In this document: piece by piece, positions 37,220 to 46,158 of the stretch
Layout of the letters: each line of letters opens with the position of its first letter
Position numbering within the stretch: position 1 is the first letter of the stretch
Source: Alphaproteobacteria bacterium
Lineage (GTDB): Bacteria; Pseudomonadota; Alphaproteobacteria; Caulobacterales; Hyphomonadaceae
Direction: 5' to 3'
DNA: 64,000 bases
NCBI GenBank assembly: GCA_018969425.1
Contig: JAGWYJ010000010.1
Span: 1 to 64,000, forward strand
Notes under the pieces: model-generated
Databases searched by the model: none
Told to the model about the DNA's origin: nothing
What the model saw: only the letters and a program-made list of their open reading frames with translations
Translations under genes and position numbers: made by a program

Positions 37220-37552
37220 TCAGACCTTCAGGTCGACAATCGGCTTCTTGAAGACCTCAGACGGCCCGTTTCCGATGGCCAGATCCATCGACGCCAGGCC
37301 CTGGGCGTCCCTCGCCCGGGCTTCCGGAGCCGGTCTTGGCTTGTCGGCGGTCGCTAGCCCGTAACCGGCTTCCGACACCCCTGAGCCGGACCTCGGCGTC
37401 TGGGGCGGCGGCTGACGGGTTTCCGCGTCGGCGCGTGCGGCCTGCTGCTGGACGGCTGTTCGCTGCAGGGCCTGCGTCGCCAGAAGATTACGGATCTGGG
37501 CTGCATAGCGAGCCGAGATCCCCATGATCTCATTGCCTTGAATAGCGCTCAT
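37220..37552 (-). CDS. Hypothetical protein
   Basis: ATG at 37552; MSAIQGNEIMGISARYAAQIRNLLATQALQRTAVQQQAARADAETRQPPP; AT-rich promoter-like region upstream. Confidence 0.6.
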   Translation of the reverse strand: MSAIQGNEIMGISARYAAQIRNLLATQALQRTAVQQQAARADAETRQPPPQTPRSGSGVSEAGYGLATADKPRPAPEARARDAQGLASMDLAIGNGPSEVFKKPIVDLKV

Positions 37553-37643
37553 GACACAGTCTTTCCAACCTCTCCGGAAATTGTCCGTCGAGGGTGTAAA
37601 GAAAAGGTAAAGCGGCAATTTATCTTGGAATTATTTTGCAGAC

Positions 37644-37674
37644 TAACCCAGGCTGGTTAATTAAGAACTTAATT
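37644..37674. promoter_or_regulatory. AT-rich regulatory region with two adjacent inverted repeats
   Basis: TAACC-CAGGCT-GGTTA (37644-37659) followed by AATTAAG-AA-CTTAATT (37659-37674). Confidence 0.5.
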
Positions 37675-37871
37675 TGAGTGTGTGTTTTGAGCTTTGTCGC
37701 TTGCGGGTCGAATTTCATCGTAAATTCAGGCGATTGACGTCCGCACCTTTTTTGGGTCAAGGGCCTGATTCCGCACAATTTGCAGGGTGAATCACCGGCC
37801 GGGTCCGGTCTCCGCCGGCGCTTCCGTTGTCGGAAGGCTCGGCGAAGACCAGTCCTGTCCGGACAGTCCTG

Positions 37872-38654
37872 TCAGCGCGGCGCCATGCGGATGGAGCCGT
37901 CGAGGCGCACGCATTCGCCGTTGAAATAGCCGTTTCGGATCATTTCGAGAGCGAGGCTCGCATACTCATCCGGATTTCCGAGACGCTTGGGGAAGGGCAC
38001 GCTGGCGGCGAGCGCATCCTTCACGGCCTGTGGGGCGCCGTTCATGAGGGGAGTGTTGAAGATGCCCGGCAGGATAGTGTTGACGCGGATGCCTTCAGAC
38101 GACAGGTCGCGGGCGATCGGGAGCGTCATGCCGACAATGCCGCCCTTTGATGCGGAATAGGCGGCCTGGCCCATTTGTCCGTCCACGGCCGCGACCGACG
38201 CCGTATTGACGATGGCCCCCCGGTCTCCGCTTTCGGTCGGCGGCAGGGTGAGCATGCCGGCGGCTGACTTGGCAATGCAGCGGAAGGTTCCCACCAGGTT
38301 GATCTGGATGATGAGGTCGAACTGGCTGAGCGGGAAATGCTTGATTTCCCCGCTGTCCTTGTTCCGGCCGGCCGTTTTGAACGCATTGCCTGTCCCTGCG
38401 CAGTTCACCAGAATACGCTCCTGCCCGTTGGCGGCCCGCGCCTTGGCGAAGGCGGCGTCGACGGAGGCTTCATCGGTCACGTTCGACTTGCAGAAGACCG
38501 CCCCTGTAGCTGCGGCTGTCGCCTCGCCTGTGGTCTCGTTCATGTCGAAGATGGCCACTTTCACCCCGTGGGCGCGCAAGGCGCGCACGGTCGCCTCGCC
38601 GAGGCCGGAGGCGCCGCCGGTGACGATGGCTGAGATCGATGCGTCGAGTTTCAT
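37872..38654 (-). CDS. SDR family oxidoreductase (3-hydroxyacyl-CoA dehydrogenase type II-like)
   Basis: AIVTGGASGLGEATVRAL...ILVNCAGTGNAFKT...NTASVAAVDGQMGQAAYSASKGGIVGMTLPIARDLSSEGIRVNTILPG. Confidence 0.93.
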   Translation of the reverse strand: MKLDASISAIVTGGASGLGEATVRALRAHGVKVAIFDMNETTGEATAAATGAVFCKSNVTDEASVDAAFAKARAANGQERILVNCAGTGNAFKTAGRNKDSGEIKHFPLSQFDLIIQINLVGTFRCIAKSAAGMLTLPPTESGDRGAIVNTASVAAVDGQMGQAAYSASKGGIVGMTLPIARDLSSEGIRVNTILPGIFNTPLMNGAPQAVKDALAASVPFPKRLGNPDEYASLALEMIRNGYFNGECVRLDGSIRMAPR

Positions 38655-38885
38655 GAGCAGTCCTGCCTGATTGGGATCAATGAAGAGGAGAAAGACTAGC
38701 AGGCCCGGCAGGGCGCCGCCATCCCGGAGCGGTCGGAGGCTCGCGCCTTCACGGCTTCCCGGGCGTTGATAGGAGGACCGAACGGGCCTATCACGAGAGC
38801 TATCGGGTCTCCGGAATGTCCCGGGGCCGGGCGTCGTCCTGGCCGCCGGCCGCTATGGCCGAGTTGAGGACCGCTGACAGGGAAG

Positions 38886-39779
38886 TTGAATGTGAGCTGG
38901 GACCCCTATGCCGTGCTGGGCGTCTCGAAATCCGCGAGCGCCGAGGAAATCCGGAAGGCCTACCGCAAGCTCGCCAAGGAGCTGCACCCGGATGTGCGCC
39001 CGAACGACAAGGCGGCTGAGGAACGGTTCAAGCGCGTCTCGGCCGCCTTTCAGCTGTTGAGCGATGAGACCGCCAGAGGCCGCTACGACCGCGGCGAGAT
39101 CGATGCGGAGGGCCATGAGCGTCAGGCCTTTCATCCGGGCGCCGGGTTCGGCGGGTTCGCCGGAGGGGCGCGCGGCCGGCCGGGCCGCGGTCCGGACGTG
39201 TTTGAGGATATCTTCGACGGCCTGTTCTCCCGCGGCGGGGGACCGCGCTCGTCCGGTCCGCAGAAGGGGGAGGATGTCCGGTATCGGATGGAGGTGGACT
39301 TCCTCGATGCGGTGAACGGCGGCCGGCGGCGCGTGGCCATGTCGGACGGACGCTCCCTCGACCTGGCGATCCCTCCGGGCCTGGTTTCGGGTCAGACGCT
39401 GAGGCTCAAGGGGCAGGGCCATCCCGGTCCCGGCGGCGGGCCCTCTGGTGATGCTCTGGTGGAGGTCACCGTCGGATCCCACCCGGTCTTCCGGCGCGAG
39501 GGCGACGACATCCGGATGGATCTGCGCATCTCGCTGCCGGAGGCTGTCGAGGGCGGCAAGATCCAGGTGGCCATACCGTCCGGCCGCGTCACGCTGAACA
39601 TTCCCGAGGGATCCAATTCCGGCGATGTGATGAGACTGAGGGGCAAGGGCGTTCAGTCCCGTCCCCAGGCGGGAGATCTTCTGGTCCGTCTGCTGATCGT
39701 TCTGCCGGAGGCGGGCGCCGGCGAGCTTCGCGAGTTTCTCAAGGCCTGGCCCGGTCGCGATGCGGAGATCCAGCGTTGA
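38886..39779 (+). CDS. DnaJ domain protein (CbpA-like J-protein; start TTG 38886 or GTG 38892)
   Basis: WDPYAVLGVSKSASAEEIRKAYRKLAKELHPDVRPNDKAAEERFKRVSAAFQLL (HPD) plus DnaJ C-terminal domains. Confidence 0.9.
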   Translation: MNVSWDPYAVLGVSKSASAEEIRKAYRKLAKELHPDVRPNDKAAEERFKRVSAAFQLLSDETARGRYDRGEIDAEGHERQAFHPGAGFGGFAGGARGRPGRGPDVFEDIFDGLFSRGGGPRSSGPQKGEDVRYRMEVDFLDAVNGGRRRVAMSDGRSLDLAIPPGLVSGQTLRLKGQGHPGPGGGPSGDALVEVTVGSHPVFRREGDDIRMDLRISLPEAVEGGKIQVAIPSGRVTLNIPEGSNSGDVMRLRGKGVQSRPQAGDLLVRLLIVLPEAGAGELREFLKAWPGRDAEIQR

Positions 39780-39868
39780 GACGACGCACACTCCGGGAAG
39801 ATGGCGTCGGCTCGGCCCATCGAGGGCGTTCAGCCGCCGTTCAGGCCGCCTGCGCCTATGGTGGGGAC

Positions 39869-40204
39869 ATGTCGATGCGCGCGTTGAGTGTCATGTGTCT
39901 GTCTCTGCTTCTGTCTCCGTGCGCTCTGGCTCAGGAGGGGCCGGGCTCGAGCTGGGCCGCCGGCGGGGCTGGCGAGAGAGGTCTAAGGGGTCTCTCCGGA
40001 CCTCAGTCAGGGGAGGAGGGCGCCGGTCGCGAAGCGGCCCTTCCCGACATTCTGAGGTCCCTGAGGGCGCGCTATGGCGGGCAGCATCTGGACGCCTCGC
40101 GCATCGGCTCGGTCTACCGCATCTCCTGGCTGACCGAAGACGGGCGGCGGCTGATGATCGAGGTCGACGCGGCGACCGGACGCGCCGTGTCGGTGAGGGG
40201 ATAA
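39869..40204 (+). CDS. PepSY-domain periplasmic protein
   Basis: Signal peptide MSMRALSVMCLSLLLSPCALA; LDASRIGSVYRISWLTEDGRRLMIEVDAATGRAVSVRG. Confidence 0.75.
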   Translation: MSMRALSVMCLSLLLSPCALAQEGPGSSWAAGGAGERGLRGLSGPQSGEEGAGREAALPDILRSLRARYGGQHLDASRIGSVYRISWLTEDGRRLMIEVDAATGRAVSVRG

Positions 40205-40208
40205 GGCG

Positions 40209-40889
40209 ATGCGCATTCTGGTGGTTGAGGATGATCCCGATCTGGGTCGTCAGCTGACCCAGGCTCTGACCCAGGCCGGTTACGCCGTCGATCTCGCTGC
40301 GGACGGCGAGGAGGGTCATTATCTCGGCGAGAGCGAGCCCTATGATGCGGCCGTTCTCGATCTCGGTCTGCCGAAGATGGACGGCGTTCGCGTGCTGGAG
40401 CGGTGGCGATCATCGGGACGAGGCATGCCGGTTCTCATTCTGACCGCCCGGGACCGCTGGAGCGAGAAGGTTGCCGGCTTTGACGCCGGCGCCGACGACT
40501 ATCTCACAAAGCCCTTCTACACTGAGGAGCTGCTCGCGAGGCTCCGGGCTCTTCTGCGTCGCTCAGCCGGCCACGCCAGCGCGACCATCGAGCTGGGCGA
40601 TCTTCGCCTCGACACGCGCGCCGGACGGGCGTCGGTCAACGGAGAGCCGGTCAAGCTGACCGCGCTCGAGTATCGCGTGCTCAGCTATCTGATGCATCAT
40701 CAGGGCCGTATCGTCCCGCGCACGGAGCTCGTCGAGCACATTTACGATCAGGACTTCGACCGCGATTCCAACACGATCGAGGTTTTTATCGGCCGTCTTC
40801 GCCGGAAGGTGGGGGCCGGGCGGATCCTGACGGAGCGCGGCCTCGGCTACCGTCTCGTCGATCCGCGATCGGATGTCGCCCTTGGCTGA
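40209..40889 (+). CDS. OmpR/PhoP-family response regulator (FeuP-like)
   Basis: MRILVVEDDPDLGRQLTQALTQAGYAVDLAADGEEG...GADDYLTKPFYTEELLARLRALLRR; winged helix C-term. Confidence 0.92.
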   Translation: MRILVVEDDPDLGRQLTQALTQAGYAVDLAADGEEGHYLGESEPYDAAVLDLGLPKMDGVRVLERWRSSGRGMPVLILTARDRWSEKVAGFDAGADDYLTKPFYTEELLARLRALLRRSAGHASATIELGDLRLDTRAGRASVNGEPVKLTALEYRVLSYLMHHQGRIVPRTELVEHIYDQDFDRDSNTIEVFIGRLRRKVGAGRILTERGLGYRLVDPRSDVALG

Positions 40890-42288
40890 GGAGGGGCAGG
40901 AGCCGCCGCCGAAGGTCGGCGCCTCGATCGCGCGCCGTCTGATGACGGCTGCGGCGATCTGGACGGTGCTGGTGCTGCTGGCGGGCGGGGCGTCCCTTCA
41001 GGGTCTTTATCGCAGCGAGACGCTGCAGAGGCTGGACGCCGATATCGACGCAACGCTTCTCACCCTGATTTCCGCGGTCGATTCCGACGATCAGGGCGGT
41101 CTTATCTTCACCCCCTCCCTGAGGCCTAATGACGAACGCTTCCAGCGGGTGTTTTCAGGGCGGTACTGGGCCTTCGTCGTTCTCGCCTCGGATCAGTCGG
41201 TGGTGCACGCCAACCGCTCCCGCAGTTTTTTCGACGTTGAGCCGATCCTCGAGCCGGAGATCATCCGCGAGGCGGTCGCGAGGCCCGGAGACGTCGTGCG
41301 CACCGAGACGGAAGGTCCGGACGGAGCGAGGCTGCGCGTGGGAATGCGGACGATCCGTCTGCCCGAGCGCTCGGCCCCGATCCTGCTTTACGCGGCGATT
41401 GATCGCTCCTCCGTCAACGAGGAGGTGGGACGTTTCACCGCCCGTCTTGCGCTGGCGCTGGGGGTGCTCGCCCTGGGGCTCGTGGCGGGCGTGTTCGGGG
41501 TCATCCGCTTCGGTCTGCGCCCGCTGAACGACATCGAGGATAAGCTTGAGGATATCCGCTCGGGTCGGCGTGATCGTCTGGAGGGGGTCTATCCCCGGGA
41601 GCTGGCCTCCCTGGTGCGGGAGATCAACACTCTCATCGGGCACAACCGGAAGATCGTGGAGCGGGCGCGCACTCATGTCGGCAATCTGGCTCATGCGCTC
41701 AAGACGCCCCTTGCCGTGCTGATGAACGAGGCCGGCGGGCCGGGTCGGTTGAACGACCTCGTTCGCCGTCAGACGGAGGCCATGACGGCGAGCGTCAATC
41801 ACTATCTGCGGCGCGCCCGCGCTGCGGCTCAGGCCGAAGTTCTGGGGGTGAGATCGGATGTCGCTGAGGCGATCGAGCCGATCGCGCGCATGCTGGAGCG
41901 CCTGTATCGGGACAAGGGCGTGAGCATCGAGGTCCAGGCCGATCTGCGGGCGGTCTTCCGCGGCGAGCGCGGCGACCTTGATGAACTTGTCGGCAACGTG
42001 TTGGAAAACGCCGCCAAATGGTGCAAACGCCGGGTGACGGTCTGCGTGGAGCGGACCGAGGACGGAGTGGAGATCCGGGTCGATGACGACGGCCCGGGGC
42101 TTGCGCCGGACGATCGGCGCCGGGCTCTCGAGCGCGGCGGACGGCTGGATGAATCGGAACCGGGAACAGGATTGGGGCTTTCGATCGTGAGCGACCTGAC
42201 GGAGATCTACGGCGGCCGGCTGAGCCTTGAGGACAGTCCCCTCGGCGGGCTCCGGGTGCGCCTCGAGCTTCCGGCGGCGCCGCTGTGA
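40873..42288 (+). CDS. Sensor histidine kinase (FeuQ/PhoQ-like)
   Basis: Two TMs; HVGNLAHALKTPLAVLMNEA (HisKA-like); VGNVLENAAKWCKRRV, VDDDGPGLAPDDR, GTGLGLSIV. Confidence 0.9.
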   Translation: MSPLAEEGQEPPPKVGASIARRLMTAAAIWTVLVLLAGGASLQGLYRSETLQRLDADIDATLLTLISAVDSDDQGGLIFTPSLRPNDERFQRVFSGRYWAFVVLASDQSVVHANRSRSFFDVEPILEPEIIREAVARPGDVVRTETEGPDGARLRVGMRTIRLPERSAPILLYAAIDRSSVNEEVGRFTARLALALGVLALGLVAGVFGVIRFGLRPLNDIEDKLEDIRSGRRDRLEGVYPRELASLVREINTLIGHNRKIVERARTHVGNLAHALKTPLAVLMNEAGGPGRLNDLVRRQTEAMTASVNHYLRRARAAAQAEVLGVRSDVAEAIEPIARMLERLYRDKGVSIEVQADLRAVFRGERGDLDELVGNVLENAAKWCKRRVTVCVERTEDGVEIRVDDDGPGLAPDDRRRALERGGRLDESEPGTGLGLSIVSDLTEIYGGRLSLEDSPLGGLRVRLELPAAPL

Positions 42289-42956
42289 TCTGGATCGCCG
42301 CTCTCGCTCTGATCGCCCTTGGGTGCGCCTTTGTCCTGGGAGACAGTCTGCGCACACGGCTTCTTCTTGTGGGCGCCGCGGCGCTCGGCATAGGGCTCTA
42401 CCTGCTGGTGGGCTCTCCCGGCATGCCTGATCAGCCCCTTGCGGGTCGCCTTGAGGAGCTCGAGACTCAGGCGAAAGAAAACGCGGACACGATGTCTCCG
42501 GACCAGCTGATGGCGCTTCTCCAGAAGCGCGCGCTCGACTCGCCGGACGATCCGAACCCTCACAAGTTCATGGGGGATCTGCTCCAGGGCGCCGGCCGGG
42601 TCGATGAGGCGGTGATGGCCTATCAGTCCGCCCTGAGGCGGGATCCGGCCTTCCAGCCGGCGCTCAAATCCCTGGCGGATCTTCTTTTCAAGCGCTCAGG
42701 CATGGTCGATGCGTTGACCCGGGATCTCTACCGCGCGGCGTTTGAGCTCGATCCCTCCGATGTCCGACTGGGTTTCATGGCCGGTCTGGGGGATTGGCAG
42801 GCCGGACTGAAGGAGGAGGCGGAGGCCGAATGGGCCCGTCTCGAAGGGCCCCTCGCCAAGGACGACCCCCGTCGGCAGATGTTCAAGGCCTTCCGGGAGG
42901 TCTACACCAAACCCCAGCCGTCCGCAGGCGCGCCGGCGGAGACCCCTGCGCAGTAG
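42285..42956 (+). CDS. ccmI: Cytochrome c biogenesis protein CcmI/CycH (TPR)
   Basis: TPR: DPNPHKFMGDLLQGAGRVDEAVMAYQSALRRDPAFQPALKSLADLLF; immediately 5' of ccmE-ccmF-ccmH. Confidence 0.85.
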   Translation: MIWIAALALIALGCAFVLGDSLRTRLLLVGAAALGIGLYLLVGSPGMPDQPLAGRLEELETQAKENADTMSPDQLMALLQKRALDSPDDPNPHKFMGDLLQGAGRVDEAVMAYQSALRRDPAFQPALKSLADLLFKRSGMVDALTRDLYRAAFELDPSDVRLGFMAGLGDWQAGLKEEAEAEWARLEGPLAKDDPRRQMFKAFREVYTKPQPSAGAPAETPAQ

Positions 42957-43048
42957 GCCGAGGGTCCCCTGACGGTAAAATGACCGCAGCTCGCGCCATT
43001 GTGACGCTGGCGGAACCCGGCCCGGTCTCATATATGAAGGAGGCGACG

Positions 43049-43065
43049 ATCCCCGGTTCGGGGAT
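43049..43065. promoter_or_regulatory. Small perfect hairpin upstream of ccmE
   Basis: ATCCCCG-GTT-CGGGGAT. Confidence 0.4.
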
Positions 43066-43094
43066 GCGGCGGTCCTTCCGGGGAGAACGTGTCG

Positions 43095-43571
43095 ATGAGA
43101 AAGCGTTCGCAGCGGCTTTGGCTGATCGGGGCCGCCGGCCTCCTGGTGGCGAGCGGGGTGGCCCTCGCGGCGACCGCGCTCAAGGACACGGTAGCTTATT
43201 TTTATTCGCCTTCGGATCTGGTTGAGAAGAATGCGGCTCAGGCCGGACGCAGCGCCCGCGTCGGCGGTCTGGTCGAGGCCGGCAGCGTTCGGCGCGGCGA
43301 GGGGGCTGCGGTGGAGTTCCGCATCACCGACGGATCGCACGCGGCCGAGGTCAGTTTCGACGGTCTTCTTCCCGATCTCTTTGAAGAGGGGCAGGGGATT
43401 GTGGCGGAGGGTCGCTTTGACGGCTCAGGGCGCCTGGTGGCTGAGCGCGTTCTCGCCAAGCATGATGAGAACTATATGCCCCGGGAAGTTTATGAGGCCC
43501 TCAAGGAGAAGGCGGGAGCCGCAGCGCCCGCCTCCTATGAGGCCCGCCCTGCCGGAGCGCCTGCGACGTGA
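43095..43571 (+). CDS. ccmE: Cytochrome c maturation heme chaperone CcmE/CycJ
   Basis: VAYFYSPSDLVEKNAAQAGRSARVGGLVEAGSV...VLAKHDENYMPREV (heme-binding His). Confidence 0.95.
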   Translation: MRKRSQRLWLIGAAGLLVASGVALAATALKDTVAYFYSPSDLVEKNAAQAGRSARVGGLVEAGSVRRGEGAAVEFRITDGSHAAEVSFDGLLPDLFEEGQGIVAEGRFDGSGRLVAERVLAKHDENYMPREVYEALKEKAGAAAPASYEARPAGAPAT

Positions 43572-45529
43572 TCGCCGAAATCGGGCATCTTCTGGCGTTT
43601 CTGGCCCTCGCCTCCGCACTCGCCCAGAGTCTTATCGGCCTGACCTCGGGCGGCGAGCCTGTGAGGCGTCTGGCGCTAGTCACCAGCCTGACATCGATTG
43701 GCGCCTTCGGGGCGCTCATCGTCTCGTTCGTGACGCTCGATTTCTCCCTCGCCCTGGTTGCGGGCAACTCTCACTCTCTCAAGCCCATGCTCTACCGGGT
43801 CGCGGGCGCCTGGGGAAATCACGAGGGGTCGATGCTCCTCTGGTGCGTGATCATGGCGGGCTATGGCGCAGCTGCGGCGCTGACGATGCGGACGGATGCG
43901 CTCCGCGATCGGGCGCTGGGCGTCCAGGGCCTTCTGACGGCCGCCTCGCTGGCCTATCTGGTGTTCGCCTCCAGCCCGTTTACGCGCCTTGACCCCGCGC
44001 CGCTGGACGGCGGCGGGCTCAACCCCCTGCTTCAGGACCCAGCTCTCGCCCTTCATCCGCCCTTCCTCTATCTGGGCTATGTCGGCTTCTCCTTCGTGTT
44101 TTCGATTGCGGCCGCCGGTCTCATTCTCGGACGTATCGACCGGGACTGGGCGCGTCGGACCCGGCCCTGGGCTCTGGCGGCCTGGAGTTTTCTCTCGGTC
44201 GGCATCTCCCTCGGCGCCATCTGGGCGTATTACGAGCTGGGCTGGGGCGGCTGGTGGTTCTGGGATCCGGTTGAAAATGCGTCCTTCATGCCCTGGCTCG
44301 TTGGGGCGGCGCTGGTCCACTCCCTGATCGTCACCCAGAAGCGGGGCGGCATGAGCGCATGGACCGCGTTTCTCGCGGTTCTGGCTTTCTGCCTGTCCAT
44401 ACTCGGCGCCTTCCTTGTGCGCTCGGGCGTTCTGACCTCCGTTCACGCCTTTGCGGTAGATCCGGAGAGAGGGCTTCTTCTTCTTGCCGGTCTCGCGGCG
44501 GCCGGAGGCGGAGCGTTCAGCCTTTACGCCTGGCGGGCGCCCAGGCTTCTGGCGGGTCCCGAGTTCGATCCGGTCAGCCGGGAAGGGGCGCTGGTTCTCA
44601 ACAATCTGTTCCTGTCTGTGGCCGCCGCCCTGGTTCTGTTCGGCACGGTGCTGCCCCTGTTCGGGCAGGCGGTCGGCGCATCGATGTCAATCGGCGAGCC
44701 CTATTTCCAACTGACGCTGGCGCCCATGATGGGCATTCTGTTCCTCTTTCTGCCCTTCGCTCAGGGAGCGACCTGGCGGCGGGCTGAGATCGCCCCGATG
44801 CTGCCGCGGCTCGCGGCGGCCGCAGGTCTGTCGCTCCTGGCCGCCGGGATCGCCTTCGGCGTTTATCGCGAGTCGCCCTGGATTCTGCCGGGAGTGGCGA
44901 TCGGGGCCTGGATCATCGCCGGCGCGCTGACGGATCTCTCCCGCCGGGTCTCGCCGGGGGGCTGGATGCGCGCCCTGGGTCTGTCCGCCTCCGTCTGGGG
45001 CATGACGATCGCCCATGTGGGGCTGGGTCTCTTCGTGGTGGGCGCAGCGGTCGAGACGGCCGCGCGTCGTGACCAGACCTTCGTATTGTCTCCGGGAGAG
45101 AGCGCAGAGATGCGCGGCCGGACCTTCCGTTTCGACGGGGTGAGGGAGATTGAGGGAGCGAACTATTACGCGACCGAGGCGCGGATCGTCGTCACCCGTG
45201 ACGGCGTTGAGGAGGTCATGACGCCTCAGAAGCGCTTCTACCCCGTCGCCGGAACCCCGACCACGGAAGTGGCTATTCGCAAGACGCTGGGCGGAGACGT
45301 CTATGTCGCCCTGGGCGACCAGGTTCGCGAGACGCCCGGCGCCTGGCGCGTCCGCATTTCTCATCACCCTCTGATCGACTGGGTGTTCGGAGGGGCGATC
45401 CTGATCGCGCTGGGCGGTTTCCTGTCCCTCGCCAGCCGGCGACGGCGCGATGTTCCGGTGTCTGCGCCCGAGGGCGCTCCGGCCTCATCGGTTCCGGATG
45501 TTCAGTCGGGAGCGGAGGCGCCGGCGTGA
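43568..45529 (+). CDS. ccmF: Heme lyase CcmF/CycK
   Basis: GNHEGSMLLWCVI, GWGGWWFWDPVENASFMPWL (WWD domain). Confidence 0.96.
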   Translation: MIAEIGHLLAFLALASALAQSLIGLTSGGEPVRRLALVTSLTSIGAFGALIVSFVTLDFSLALVAGNSHSLKPMLYRVAGAWGNHEGSMLLWCVIMAGYGAAAALTMRTDALRDRALGVQGLLTAASLAYLVFASSPFTRLDPAPLDGGGLNPLLQDPALALHPPFLYLGYVGFSFVFSIAAAGLILGRIDRDWARRTRPWALAAWSFLSVGISLGAIWAYYELGWGGWWFWDPVENASFMPWLVGAALVHSLIVTQKRGGMSAWTAFLAVLAFCLSILGAFLVRSGVLTSVHAFAVDPERGLLLLAGLAAAGGGAFSLYAWRAPRLLAGPEFDPVSREGALVLNNLFLSVAAALVLFGTVLPLFGQAVGASMSIGEPYFQLTLAPMMGILFLFLPFAQGATWRRAEIAPMLPRLAAAAGLSLLAAGIAFGVYRESPWILPGVAIGAWIIAGALTDLSRRVSPGGWMRALGLSASVWGMTIAHVGLGLFVVGAAVETAARRDQTFVLSPGESAEMRGRTFRFDGVREIEGANYYATEARIVVTRDGVEEVMTPQKRFYPVAGTPTTEVAIRKTLGGDVYVALGDQVRETPGAWRVRISHHPLIDWVFGGAILIALGGFLSLASRRRRDVPVSAPEGAPASSVPDVQSGAEAPA

Positions 45530-45936
45530 TCCTCGCTCTCGCCCTGATGATCGCAGCGGGTCCCGATGCGCCTCTCGACGATCCTCTCCGGGAGGCGAGG
45601 GCCCAGGCCCTGATGCGGGAGATCCGCTGCGTGGTCTGTGAGAACGAGCCCGTATCGCAGTCGACCGCCGACATCGCCGTCGACATGCGTCGGACCATCC
45701 GCTCTCAGATCGCCGAGGGCGCCAGCGATTCGGAGGTTCGGCGCTTCTTTTCGGACCGTTACGGCACGTTTGTGCTCTTTCGTCCCCCGCTCGACGGCTT
45801 CGGACTGTTTATCTGGCTGTTTCCCTTTACTCTTCTGGTCGCCGCGGGAGGGATGCTCGCGGCTCGGATCGCCCGGTCCCGCACGCGCGACCTGCCGCCT
45901 CTGGCCGATGAGGGCGAGGCGGGACGGGACGCGTGA
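45526..45936 (+). CDS. ccmH: Cytochrome c maturation protein CcmH/CycL
   Basis: EIRCVVCENEPVSQSTADIAVDMRRTIRSQIAEGASDSEVRRFFSDRYGTFVLFRPP. Confidence 0.95.
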   Translation: MILALALMIAAGPDAPLDDPLREARAQALMREIRCVVCENEPVSQSTADIAVDMRRTIRSQIAEGASDSEVRRFFSDRYGTFVLFRPPLDGFGLFIWLFPFTLLVAAGGMLAARIARSRTRDLPPLADEGEAGRDA

Positions 45937-46158
45937 TCCGGGATGGAGCGAGGCGCCTGGGTTCGGCGAGGTAGGGAGGGGCGGCGTCCGGAGGTGCTGG
46001 TCACGCCCCAACTTTGCCGTATTGTAGGCTCTGGTTCCGGCTGATGAGGGGAGCGGTCAGGGATCGGCGCCTCTCTTCGGGCGAGACGGTTGTGCGAACC
46101 TCGATCGCGTCTAGTATGGGTTAAGTCCGCTTGTCGCGGGTGCAGTGAGAGAAGTCGA

